Below, piece by piece: positions 26,339 to 33,892 of a stretch of 47,389 nucleotides of DNA. The notes below the pieces were generated by a model, which was not told the origin of the DNA, made no database searches, and saw only the letters and a program-made list of their open reading frames with translations. Within the stretch, counting starts at the first letter, position 1. Every line of letters starts with the position of its first letter. The position numbers and the translations under genes were made by a program. The stretch is from the NCBI GenBank assembly GCA_018241145.1, contig JAFEEJ010000221.1, forward strand, positions 1 through 47,389. Reading direction: 5' to 3'. Source of the DNA: Pseudomonadota bacterium (lineage in GTDB: Bacteria; Pseudomonadota; Gammaproteobacteria; Xanthomonadales; Rhodanobacteraceae).

Positions 26339-27127
26339 ATGCGGATCGCCAGCTGGAACGTCAATTCGCTCAACGTGCGGCTGCCGCACGTCGAGCGCTG
26401 GTGCGCCGATGCCGCGCCCGACGTGCTGGCCTTGCAGGAAACCAAGCTGGAGGACGCGAAATTCCCGCGCGCGGCGGTGGAAGCGCTCGGCTACCACGCG
26501 GTGTTCTCCGGGCAGAAGACCTACAACGGCGTGGCGATCCTCGCGCGCACGCCCCCGCGCGATGTCGTCACCGACATCGCCGGCCTGGACGATCCGGCGC
26601 GGCGGATCCTCGCCGCGACCGTCGACGACGGCGCTTCGGGCAGCGCGCTTCGCATCGTCGACCTGTACGTGGTCAACGGACAGAGCGTCGGCAGCGAGAA
26701 GTACGAATACAAATTGCGCTGGCTGCGCGCGGTGACCAATTTCCTGCGTGACGAAATGACGCGTAATGAGAATCTCGTCGTGCTCGGCGATTTCAACATC
26801 GCGCCCGAAGATCGCGACGTGCACGACCCGGAAGCGTGGCGCGAACAGGTGTTGTGTTCCACGCCGGAGCGCGAGGCGCTGCGCGGCATCGTGGATCTGG
26901 GCCTGCGGGATTCGTTCCGCGTGTTCAGCGGGGAGGGCGGCCATTACAGCTGGTGGGACTACCGGCAGGCCGCGTTCCGGCGCAATATGGGCCTGCGCAT
27001 CGACCTCGTGCTGGTCAGCGCGGGGTTGGCAGCGCGGTTGAAATCGGCGTCGATCGACCGCACCCCTCGCACCTGGGAACGACCTTCGGATCACGCGCCG
27101 GTGCTGATCGAGATCGACAACGGATGA
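26339..27127 (+). CDS. xthA: Exodeoxyribonuclease III (AP endonuclease)
   Basis: The 262-residue enzyme of the exonuclease-endonuclease-phosphatase fold cuts DNA at abasic sites and has 3'-5' exonuclease activity. The start RIASWNVNSLNVRLPHV, the metal ligand Glu34 (ALQETKL), VVLGDFNIAPEDRDVHDP, and the catalytic Asp251-His252 (PSDHAPVLIEI) are all there. The stop overlaps the next start by four bases (ATGA at 27124), indicating translational coupling. Confidence 0.95.
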   Translation: MRIASWNVNSLNVRLPHVERWCADAAPDVLALQETKLEDAKFPRAAVEALGYHAVFSGQKTYNGVAILARTPPRDVVTDIAGLDDPARRILAATVDDGASGSALRIVDLYVVNGQSVGSEKYEYKLRWLRAVTNFLRDEMTRNENLVVLGDFNIAPEDRDVHDPEAWREQVLCSTPEREALRGIVDLGLRDSFRVFSGEGGHYSWWDYRQAAFRRNMGLRIDLVLVSAGLAARLKSASIDRTPRTWERPSDHAPVLIEIDNG

Positions 27128-27804
27128 ATGCAGTGGATGTATCGCACAACAGCCTTGCGGACAGCGAGCTCGAGCAGCTCGATGATTTCCTGCGGGCCAA
27201 CATCGACGACACCGGGAGCGGGTTGTTGCTGGACGGCGTCCACGGATTCCTGACCGCGCTCGCGATCGGCCCGGAACCGGCGCTGCCGGAAGAATGGCTG
27301 CCGGAGGTGTTGCAAGCGCCGTTCGAGGATGCCGGCCAGGGCGAGCGCATCCTCGGGTTGCTCGCAAGGCTCAACGATTCGATTCCGACGGAACTCGAAA
27401 GCGAAAGTTACGAGCCCGTGCTGGGCGAACTGGCGGAGCAGAAGGACGAATCCGGGGATTTGTCCGCAGCCGGCTGGTGCGAGGGATTTTCCCGCGGCAT
27501 CGACTTGCGCGCCGCGATCTGGGAAACGCGGCTGGCGGAGGATTCCGACCTGATGGAACTGCTCGGGCCGATCATGGCGCTGGCCGTGGACGACGGCGTG
27601 CTGGCCGCCGACGTGCCTTTCGAAAAGTTGCAGCACGACGAATACGAAGCCTGCATCGCGCAGATTCCGCAGGCGGTGAATGCGGTGGCGCACTACTGGC
27701 GAGTGCATCCGCCGTCCGAACGCGAGCGCACCGCCGGTGGCGGCGCATCATCCAGCGCGTTCGCGAACCAGCCCGCCCGGCGCGGCGGCAAGTGGGTGCA
27801 TTGA
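27124..27804 (+). CDS. UPF0149 (YecA/YgfB-like) protein
   Basis: The 226-residue protein has the UPF0149 features: an acidic helical N-terminal half (LLLDGVHGFLTALAIGPEPA, LPEEWLPEVLQ), AAGWCEGFSRGIDLRAAIWE, and IPQAVNAVAHYWRVH. The C-terminal tail is short and basic (PARRGGKWVH) without a SEC-C zinc motif. The family has no settled function. It is translationally coupled to the exonuclease III gene by an ATGA overlap. Confidence 0.85.
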   Translation: MNAVDVSHNSLADSELEQLDDFLRANIDDTGSGLLLDGVHGFLTALAIGPEPALPEEWLPEVLQAPFEDAGQGERILGLLARLNDSIPTELESESYEPVLGELAEQKDESGDLSAAGWCEGFSRGIDLRAAIWETRLAEDSDLMELLGPIMALAVDDGVLAADVPFEKLQHDEYEACIAQIPQAVNAVAHYWRVHPPSERERTAGGGASSSAFANQPARRGGKWVH

Positions 27805-27918
27805 CCAACGGTTGCGAGGCGACTGCGCCGGCGACCGCGTGCCGCAATTCGAAATTCCCGGGTATCGGGCAGTACACTCCGGGTTCCGTGTTCCGGCGGC
27901 GCGCCGATCCAGGACGGA

Positions 27919-28701
27919 ATGCCGCCTTCGCCAGTTGTGCCTTGCCACTCGCCCGTGCCCGATCCATCGTTGTACGAACCGATCAACACTTTGAAACCGG
28001 TGGTGCCGGATGTCTGGATCGCCGACGGTCCGGTCGTGCGCATGGCGATGCCCTGCGGCCTGAGCATGCCGTTCACGACGCGCATGACGATCGTGCGCTT
28101 GCGCGACGGCGGCCTGTGGTGCCATTCGCCGATCGCGCCGGATGATGCGCTGTTCGCGGCGATCGACGCCCTCGGGCCCGTGCGCGACCTGGTTTCGCCG
28201 AACCAGTTGCATTACGCGCACATCGCCGCGTGGAAGCGGCGTTATCCGCACGCGGTCGCCCGGGCCTCGCCCGGCGTGAGCGAGCGGGCGGCTGCACAGG
28301 ACATCGAGGCCAGGTTCGACGCGGCATTCGACGATGCAGCGCCATCGCCATGGCCGGGCGAAATCGATCCTTTGCTTTTCCGCGGCAGCCGCGCGTTCGG
28401 GGAAGTGGTGTTCTTCCATCGCGCCAGCGCGACGTTGGTCCTCGCCGACCTGATCGAGAATTTCGAGAAGGAGAAGCTGACGCGCGGCATGCGCGCGGTG
28501 GCCCGGCTCGGCGGCGTACTCGATCCCGATGGCAAGGCGCCGCTGGACATGCGGATGACCTTCACCGATCGTGGTGCCGCCCGTGACTGCCTGCGGCAGT
28601 TGCTGGCGTGGAAGCCGCAACGCGTGCTCCTGGCGCATGGCCGCTGGTACGAAAGGGATGGCGTGGAACAGTTGCAGCGCGCTTTCCGGTGGTTGGAATA
28701 G
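27919..28701 (+). CDS. DUF4336 protein (metallo-beta-lactamase-like fold)
   Basis: The 260-residue protein shows the DUF4336 pattern: LYEPINTLKPVVPDVWIADGP, VRLRDGGLWCHSPIAP, LVSPNQLHYAHIAAWKRRYP, then LVLADLIENFE. The fold is thought related to metallo-beta-lactamases. The function is unknown. Start ATG 27919 has an imperfect RBS; a GTG at 27955 would remove twelve residues that look less conserved. It lies 114 bp after the UPF0149 gene. Confidence 0.8.
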   Translation: MPPSPVVPCHSPVPDPSLYEPINTLKPVVPDVWIADGPVVRMAMPCGLSMPFTTRMTIVRLRDGGLWCHSPIAPDDALFAAIDALGPVRDLVSPNQLHYAHIAAWKRRYPHAVARASPGVSERAAAQDIEARFDAAFDDAAPSPWPGEIDPLLFRGSRAFGEVVFFHRASATLVLADLIENFEKEKLTRGMRAVARLGGVLDPDGKAPLDMRMTFTDRGAARDCLRQLLAWKPQRVLLAHGRWYERDGVEQLQRAFRWLE

Positions 28702-28822
28702 CTGCGCCCGCGCGATGCGAGACGCCGCGCCGGAGGAAACGCGCCGGGAACGGTTGCCGGCAACGCATTGCAATCCGTGGAATCGGCCGCATCTAGGCGG
28801 CAGTCATCACGGGAGCATGATC

Positions 28823-29656
28823 ATGGACACACGCACCATCGCGCGCCGCGTGCGCGGCCTTCCGGCATCGGACGGCGCGGGGGTCAAGCTGACCCGCATC
28901 ATCGGGCAACGCGCGCTGGAAATGCTCGATCCGTTCCTGTTGCTGGACGAATTCGGTTCCGATGCCGCGACCGACTACATCGCGGGTTTTCCCGATCATC
29001 CGCATCGCGGTTTCGAGACGGTCACCTACATGCTCGATGGCCGCATGCGCCATCGCGACAATGCCGGCAACGAAGGCCTGCTGGAATCCGGCAGCGTGCA
29101 GTGGATGACCGCCGGGCGCGGCATCGTGCATTCGGAAATGCCGGAACAGGATCACGGCCTGATGCGCGGGTTCCAGTTGTGGGTGAACCTGCCGGCAAAG
29201 GACAAGATGTCCGCGCCGCGTTACCAGGACATCGCGCCTGCGAAGATTCCGGAAGTCGAACCCTCTGCGGGCGTGCACGTGCGCGTGGTGGCGGGAGAAG
29301 TCTTCGACGTGCGCGGGCCGGTCAGCGGCGTCGCCACCGAACCCTTGTACCTGGATGTCGCATTGCAGGCCGGCGCGCGGATTTCCGTCCCGCTGCCGGA
29401 GCAACACAATGCCTTCGCGTACGTGTTCGAGGGCGAGGGCGTCCGGGTGGGCGGCGAATCGCTCGCGCGCGGTGAACTGGCCGTGCTGTCGCCCGGAACG
29501 GCGATCGATCTGGCAGCGGATGGCAACGCCGCGCGCATCCTCGTGGTCGCCGGCAAGCCGCTCAATGAACCGGTGGCCAAGTACGGTCCCTTCGTGATGA
29601 ACACGCCCGAGCAGATCGTGCAGGCGATCCAGGATTTCCAGTCCGGAAATTTCTGA
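28823..29656 (+). CDS. Pirin family protein
   Basis: The 277-residue bicupin has the N-terminal metal-binding cupin signature FPDHPHRGFETVTYMLDG, then WMTAGRGIVHSEMPEQ and GFQLWVNLPAKDKM. The C-terminal cupin ends FGPFVMNT-like (KYGPFVMNTPEQIVQAIQDF). Some bacterial pirins have quercetinase activity; others bind proteins, so a specific role is not assigned. The ATG at 28823 is preferred over 28817 because GGGAG then lies 7 nt upstream. It ends at a shared bidirectional terminator. Confidence 0.9.
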   Translation: MDTRTIARRVRGLPASDGAGVKLTRIIGQRALEMLDPFLLLDEFGSDAATDYIAGFPDHPHRGFETVTYMLDGRMRHRDNAGNEGLLESGSVQWMTAGRGIVHSEMPEQDHGLMRGFQLWVNLPAKDKMSAPRYQDIAPAKIPEVEPSAGVHVRVVAGEVFDVRGPVSGVATEPLYLDVALQAGARISVPLPEQHNAFAYVFEGEGVRVGGESLARGELAVLSPGTAIDLAADGNAARILVVAGKPLNEPVAKYGPFVMNTPEQIVQAIQDFQSGNF

Positions 29657-29783
29657 ATTGCTCTTGTTGAAAAGTACGGCCAGGGATGACCGCTTCCGGT
29701 TTCCATTCCGGAAAGAAGTTGAATCCCGCTGACCAGGGTGTCGAGCAGCGATCGCGGACGGTCGCAAAAACAAACCCCCAAAA

Positions 29784-29812
29784 AAAACCGGACGGCAAAG
29801 CCGTCCGGTTTT
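29784..29812. terminator. Bidirectional rho-independent terminator (pirin / phasin)
   Basis: A 13-bp stem (29784-29796 with 29800-29812) with an AAA loop, including four A-T pairs at its base. It gives a U tract in both directions, including eight T on the minus strand. It sits between the convergent pirin and phasin genes. Confidence 0.9.
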
Positions 29813-29864
29813 ATCGCGCCGGAAAAGGAACTACCGGCGCATCGATTGCGGCAAGCGCAGTGGC

Positions 29865-30242
29865 TTAGCGGCTGGCCTTCTTGGCGGACGTGGTGGCCAC
29901 GTCGTTCGCGGCCTTCACGCCGTTGCGCGCCAGCTCACCGAGGTGCTCGGCGGTCTTCTGCGCGATGCCCATCGCCTGCTGGCCGACTTCGTAGGCGGCT
30001 TCCGCGCTGCTGCGCGCGAAATCCATGCCCTTCGGCACCAACGCGGTGACGTCTTCGATTTCGCGGACTTCCAGCGAATCGGCGACGAAAGCCAGGTTGG
30101 CCTTGACCTGCGCTTCCAGCGCCTTGACCTGCAGGCTCTGGATTTCGGCCAGGCCGCGCAGGGCGGTCAGCTGCGCCTTGTAGGACTGCTCGGCAAACTG
30201 CTTGCCGAGGTTCATCGACTGCTGCTGCATCTGTGCGTACAT
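29865..30242 (-). CDS. Phasin family protein
   Basis: The 125-residue amphipathic helical protein contains the phasin pattern (QFAEQSYKAQLTALRGLAEI; VKALEAQVKANLAFVADSLE; ending AANDVATTSAKKASR). Phasins coat polyhydroxyalkanoate granules. No PHA synthase gene is in the window, so a granule role is not shown here. ATG 30242 is favoured over 30248 because GGGAG lies 7 nt upstream. The promoter is probably at 30278-30306, with an AT-rich block just beyond. Confidence 0.85.
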   Translation of the reverse strand: MYAQMQQQSMNLGKQFAEQSYKAQLTALRGLAEIQSLQVKALEAQVKANLAFVADSLEVREIEDVTALVPKGMDFARSSAEAAYEVGQQAMGIAQKTAEHLGELARNGVKAANDVATTSAKKASR

Positions 30243-30277
30243 GCTCATGCTCCCGTGGGGGTTTGGAGGATGGGCGT

Positions 30278-30306
30278 ACTCTAGCGCAGTCTTTGCTGCA
30301 TTGCAA
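30278..30306 (-). promoter_or_regulatory. Probable promoter of the phasin gene
   Basis: Minus strand TTGCAA (30301-30306), 17-nt spacer, TAGAGT (30278-30283), 4 of 6 matches in each hexamer. An AT-rich stretch at 30341-30371 lies upstream, as an UP-element-like or nucleoid-protein site might. Confidence 0.45.
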
Positions 30307-30340
30307 CAAGAATTTTCATCCTGTCCGGTATTTTTCAAGC

Positions 30341-30371
30341 AAATTTATATAAATCAATATATTAGTATAAA
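30341..30371. other. Extreme AT-rich patch
   Basis: Only 2 of 31 bases are G or C, in a genome where flanking DNA is about two-thirds GC. It lies between the end of queD and the phasin promoter. No ORF or hairpin was seen in it. Confidence 0.8.
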
Positions 30372-30424
30372 CATCATTCATGTCGCGATGCAGAAATCTT
30401 CCGGAAAAACCACCACGACCCTTT

Positions 30425-30814
30425 TCAGGGGCCGCGGTAGCACGCGCCCGCCGTGCAGGTTTCCGCGACCCGTACTTCTTCCAGCAGGGGCAGGGAGGGG
30501 CGCAAGCGCTGCCAGACCCATTCGGCCAATCGTTCGCTGGTCGGATTCTCGAGCCCCGCCACGTCGTTGAGGTAGCGATGGTCGATCGCTTCGAACACCG
30601 GGGCGAACGCCTTTTTCAGGTCCGCGAAGTCCATCAACCAGCCGGTGACCGGGTCGGGTTCGCCGCACAGGCGCAGTTCGATGCGGAACGAATGCCCGTG
30701 CAGGCGCGCGCACTTGTGCCCGGGCGGGACATGCGGGAGGCGATGGGCTGCCTCGATCCGGAAGCTCTTGTAGATAGTCGTGGGCAACGGTGCAACGCCA
30801 ACCCTGTCTTGCAT
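30425..30814 (-). CDS. queD: 6-carboxytetrahydropterin synthase (queuosine synthesis)
   Basis: The 129-residue enzyme converts 7,8-dihydroneopterin triphosphate to 6-carboxytetrahydropterin for queuosine. Zinc ligands His24, His39 and His41 and catalytic Cys35 are present ([26 protein letters not shown]). C-terminal [13 protein letters not shown] is typical. The ATG at 30814 lies only 6 nt after the tRNA-Met CCA end and has no SD; a TTG at 30787 would give the more usual PTTIYKSF start. It must share the tRNA's transcript. Confidence 0.92.
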   Translation of the reverse strand: MQDRVGVAPLPTTIYKSFRIEAAHRLPHVPPGHKCARLHGHSFRIELRLCGEPDPVTGWLMDFADLKKAFAPVFEAIDHRYLNDVAGLENPTSERLAEWVWQRLRPSLPLLEEVRVAETCTAGACYRGP

Positions 30815-30820
30815 CCGGCG

Positions 30821-30897
30821 TGGTGGCTAGGGGCGGAATCGAACCGCCGACCTCAGCATTATGAGTGCCGCGCTCTGACCGGCTGAGCTACCTAGCC
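30821..30897 (-). tRNA. tRNA-Met (anticodon CAT, elongator type)
   Basis: Minus strand, 77 nt with encoded CCA (plus strand TGG at 30821-30823). Acceptor stem GGCTAGG/CCTAGCC, D-arm GCTCAGCCGGTCAGAGC, anticodon loop CTCATAA, T-arm GGCGGTTCGATTCCGCC. The acceptor begins with a paired G-C, unlike initiator tRNA, so this is the elongator. It reads straight into queD. Confidence 0.97.
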
Positions 30898-30921
30898 AAG
30901 CGGATGCGCAAAGAGCCGGAA

Positions 30922-30949
30922 AGTCTAGCCTGCCGCGTGGGGCTGTCAA
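30922..30949 (-). promoter_or_regulatory. Promoter of tRNA-Met/queD
   Basis: Minus strand TTGACA (30944-30949), 16-nt spacer, TAGACT (30922-30927). The start would be near 30915, about 18 nt before the tRNA. Confidence 0.75.
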
Positions 30950-31037
30950 GTTTGCATGCGCGCAGGGGATACGGGAAACACGATGCCCTTGCCGCTTCTT
31001 CACGTCGCATGATTGAATCCGGCCGAGAGGATTCGTG

Positions 31038-31571
31038 ATGATCGATTTCGACGGCTATCGCCCGAACGTGGGCATCGTGCTGCTGAATACGCGTGGCCAG
31101 GTATTCTGGGCGCGGCGCGTGCGCCGCGACGGTTGGCAGTTCCCGCAGGGCGGCATGCATACCGACGAGACGCCGGACGAGGCGATGTATCGGGAGCTTC
31201 ACGAGGAAACCGGCCTCAGGCGCGAGCAGGTCGAAGTGCTGGGGAGCACCCATGGCTGGTTGCGCTACCGGTTGCCGCATCGCTACCAGCGTCGCGACGA
31301 ACGGCCGCAGTGCGTCGGTCAGAAGCAGGTGTGGTTCCTGCTGCGACTGCTGGATGACGACAGCGCGTTCAAGCTGGACGCGCACGCGACACCGGAATTC
31401 GACCTCTGGCGCTGGGTGGATTTCTGGTATCCCGCCGACCACGTCGTGGCCTTCAAGCGCGATGTCTACGAGCGCGCCTTGCGCTACTTCGCACCGCTGG
31501 TCGAAGACGCCTGCCGGATCACGCTGGAGCTTTCGCCGCGGCGGCGCAAAACCGATGCACCGATGACCTGA
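31038..31571 (+). CDS. rppH: RNA pyrophosphohydrolase
   Basis: The 177-residue Nudix hydrolase removes pyrophosphate from 5'-triphosphate mRNAs and so starts decay. The Nudix box runs from residue 38 to 60 with RELHEETGL intact; [14 protein letters not shown] at the start and [14 protein letters not shown] are RppH-type. ATG 31038 follows GAGAGG by 8 nt; a GTG one codon upstream is less likely. It converges on the kinase gene, 5 bp apart. Confidence 0.95.
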   Translation: MIDFDGYRPNVGIVLLNTRGQVFWARRVRRDGWQFPQGGMHTDETPDEAMYRELHEETGLRREQVEVLGSTHGWLRYRLPHRYQRRDERPQCVGQKQVWFLLRLLDDDSAFKLDAHATPEFDLWRWVDFWYPADHVVAFKRDVYERALRYFAPLVEDACRITLELSPRRRKTDAPMT

Positions 31572-31576
31572 GGCGG

Positions 31577-33892
31577 TCAGTGCGGCAGGTCGAATCGCCG
31601 GCGCAACGCTTCAGCGGTTTCCGCGTAGAGTCTTTCGAGCACCGCGACGCGCGCGTCCGGGCTGGCCAGCGCGCCTGCGCGCGCATCGTGTTCGACCGCT
31701 TTCGCCTCGGCCGAAAGAACATTCGCGCCGACATTCGCGCTGGCGGACTTCAACGAGTGCGCCAGTTTTCCGACCTCTTCCGCATCCTTGCGGTCGGCCG
31801 CCACGCGCAGCGCCAGCAGCCTCGCGTCGCCGTCGTGCAGATAGGCCTGCACCAGTCCGCGCACCTCTTCGCCCATCACGTCTTCCAGGTCGGCGAGCGT
31901 GATTTCGTCCAGCACGGGTTCGTTGGCGGAAGCGGGGCTCTTTCCGGATGGAACCGCTGCCGGCGGGGCGACAGCGCCCTTCGCCGACGCGTTCGGGAGG
32001 TTTCCGGCTGCGGATCGAATCGGGATTACGGCGGCGGACGCCTCCAGCCAGCGGCCCAGGGTTTCCGCCATCAGCACGCGGTCGAGCGGCTTGGTCAGGT
32101 AATCGTCCATGCCGGCTTCCAGGCAGCGCTCGCGGTCGCCCGCCATCGCGTGCGCGGTCATCGCGATCACCGGAAGCCGCGGCACCGAATCGCGCAACTC
32201 GCGTTCGCGCAGGCGCTGCGTGGCGCTGTAGCCGTCCAGCACCGGCATCTGGCAGTCCATCAGCACCAGCTGGAAGGATTGCCTGCCGAGCTTGTCCAGC
32301 GCTTCGGCGCCGTTGCCAGCGGTGTCCACTTTCAACCCCAACCGCTCCAGCAGGCGTCGCGCGACCTGCTGGTTGACGGGATGATCTTCGACCAGCAGCA
32401 CGCGGCCGTGGAGCTGCCGTTCCGCGACCTTGCCGGTTTCCGGCGCGCGCCGCCCGAGCAACGGTTGCGGCCGGCCGCGCTCGGGCATGCCGAACAGCTG
32501 TTGCAACGCGGAACGCAGGCCCGCGTCGTCCGCATCGCGGCTGACGCTTGCGATGCGCGGATCGTTTTCCGCCACGCCTCCCAGCGCCAGTACGCGGATG
32601 TTCGACAGTTTCGGGTCGCGCAACACGTTGCGCAGCAGCGCGGTGGCATCGCCGTCGAGGCTGCTGGCATCGACCACGAGCAGTTCGAAGGAGAACGCCC
32701 GCCCGAGCGGCGCGGCCTGCCGCAACCGCATCAGCGCCGAGGCGGTATTCACCACATGCGTGGTTTCGAGTCCCAGGCCCGCGAGCATCGGCGTCGCACG
32801 TTGCTCGTATGCATTGCCGCACGCGAGCAGGGTGCGCAGGCCGGTCAGGTCGTGGCGCGCGCCGGCGATGTCGCCGGGCAATTTCTCGAAGGGAATCGAA
32901 AACCAGAAGACCGAACCGCGGCCCGTTTCCGAACGCACGCCGATCTTGCCGCCCATCAGGTCGACCAGTTTCTTGCAGATGGTCAGGCCCAGACCGGTGC
33001 CGCCGTAGCGCCGCGTCACCGAAGCATCGGCCTGGGTGAATGGCTGGAACAGTCGCGCGGCCTGTTCCGGCGCCAGTCCGATGCCGGTGTCGCGCACCGC
33101 GAACAGCAATTCGTGGTGCGTCGTGTTGTCGCCGCGGCGGCTGACGCGCACCGACACGCCGCCCTTCTCTGTGAACTTGATCGCGTTGCCGACGAGGTTG
33201 GTGAGGATCTGGCGCACGCGCACCGGATCGCCGCGCACGCCCGGGCGCACGTCGTCATCGACCACCACGCGCAACGTCAGTCCTTTCGCCTCGGCAGGCT
33301 TCTCCATCAGCCGCAGCACGTTGTCCATCGATTCGCGCAGGTTGAAGCCGACTTTTTCCAGATCCAGCTTGCCGGCCTCGACCTTCGAATAATCCAGGAT
33401 GTCGTCGACGATCCGCAGCAGTTCCTGCGCGGACTTGTGCGCGGTGGCGAGATAATCGCGCTGGGTCGGCTGCAGCGGCATGCCGAGCACGATGTCGAGC
33501 AGGGGCAGGATGCCGTTCAGCGGCGTCCGGATTTCGTGACTCATGGTGGCCAGGAATTCGCTCTTGATCAGCATCGCCGATTCGGCGGCCTGTTTCGCCG
33601 CCAGCAGTTCGCGTTGCACGCCGCGCAGCGAGTCGAGCTCCGCTTCGAGCGCAGCCACGCGCGCCGACGGGCGGGGGGCGTCGACCGGCGCTGGACGGGG
33701 CGCATGCGGCTCCGCGGGCGGCGACACGGGCGCGGCCGTGCGTTGCAGCCACACCAGGGCCGCCGCGACCAGCAGCGGCACGCTCAGGATGGCGGCCGAC
33801 TGCGGAGGCAGCCACCACCAGGCCAGCAAGATGCCGCACGCCAGCAACGCGCTTGCGGACAATTTCAGCAGCGTCGCCCGCATTTCGGTCAT
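31577..33892 (-). CDS. Hybrid histidine kinase with pseudo-receiver, receiver and HPt domains
   Basis: 771 residues: two membrane helices (about 8-28 and 33-50), coiled coil, HisKA with phospho-His119 (TMSHEIRTPLNGIL), HATPase (NLVGNAIKFTEKGG; DTGIGLAP; GGTGLGLTICKKLVDLMGG). A receiver-like segment without canonical acidic residues follows (about 350-470). A true receiver has phospho-Asp546 (LVLMDCQMPVLDGY), and a C-terminal HPt has His712 (LAHSLKSASANVG). There is almost no periplasmic sensor, so it may sense membrane state or take a partner's input. ATG 33892 overlaps the stop of the upstream gene by four bases (ATGA), so the two are coupled. Confidence 0.93.
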   Translation of the reverse strand: MTEMRATLLKLSASALLACGILLAWWWLPPQSAAILSVPLLVAAALVWLQRTAAPVSPPAEPHAPRPAPVDAPRPSARVAALEAELDSLRGVQRELLAAKQAAESAMLIKSEFLATMSHEIRTPLNGILPLLDIVLGMPLQPTQRDYLATAHKSAQELLRIVDDILDYSKVEAGKLDLEKVGFNLRESMDNVLRLMEKPAEAKGLTLRVVVDDDVRPGVRGDPVRVRQILTNLVGNAIKFTEKGGVSVRVSRRGDNTTHHELLFAVRDTGIGLAPEQAARLFQPFTQADASVTRRYGGTGLGLTICKKLVDLMGGKIGVRSETGRGSVFWFSIPFEKLPGDIAGARHDLTGLRTLLACGNAYEQRATPMLAGLGLETTHVVNTASALMRLRQAAPLGRAFSFELLVVDASSLDGDATALLRNVLRDPKLSNIRVLALGGVAENDPRIASVSRDADDAGLRSALQQLFGMPERGRPQPLLGRRAPETGKVAERQLHGRVLLVEDHPVNQQVARRLLERLGLKVDTAGNGAEALDKLGRQSFQLVLMDCQMPVLDGYSATQRLRERELRDSVPRLPVIAMTAHAMAGDRERCLEAGMDDYLTKPLDRVLMAETLGRWLEASAAVIPIRSAAGNLPNASAKGAVAPPAAVPSGKSPASANEPVLDEITLADLEDVMGEEVRGLVQAYLHDGDARLLALRVAADRKDAEEVGKLAHSLKSASANVGANVLSAEAKAVEHDARAGALASPDARVAVLERLYAETAEALRRRFDLPH

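Noticed and set aside
30938..30956. TGTCAAGTTTGC before the tRNA-Met gene looks like half of the operator found at 18687-18704.
   Set aside because: The other half is absent; the match is explained by the TTGACA -35 box of the tRNA promoter.
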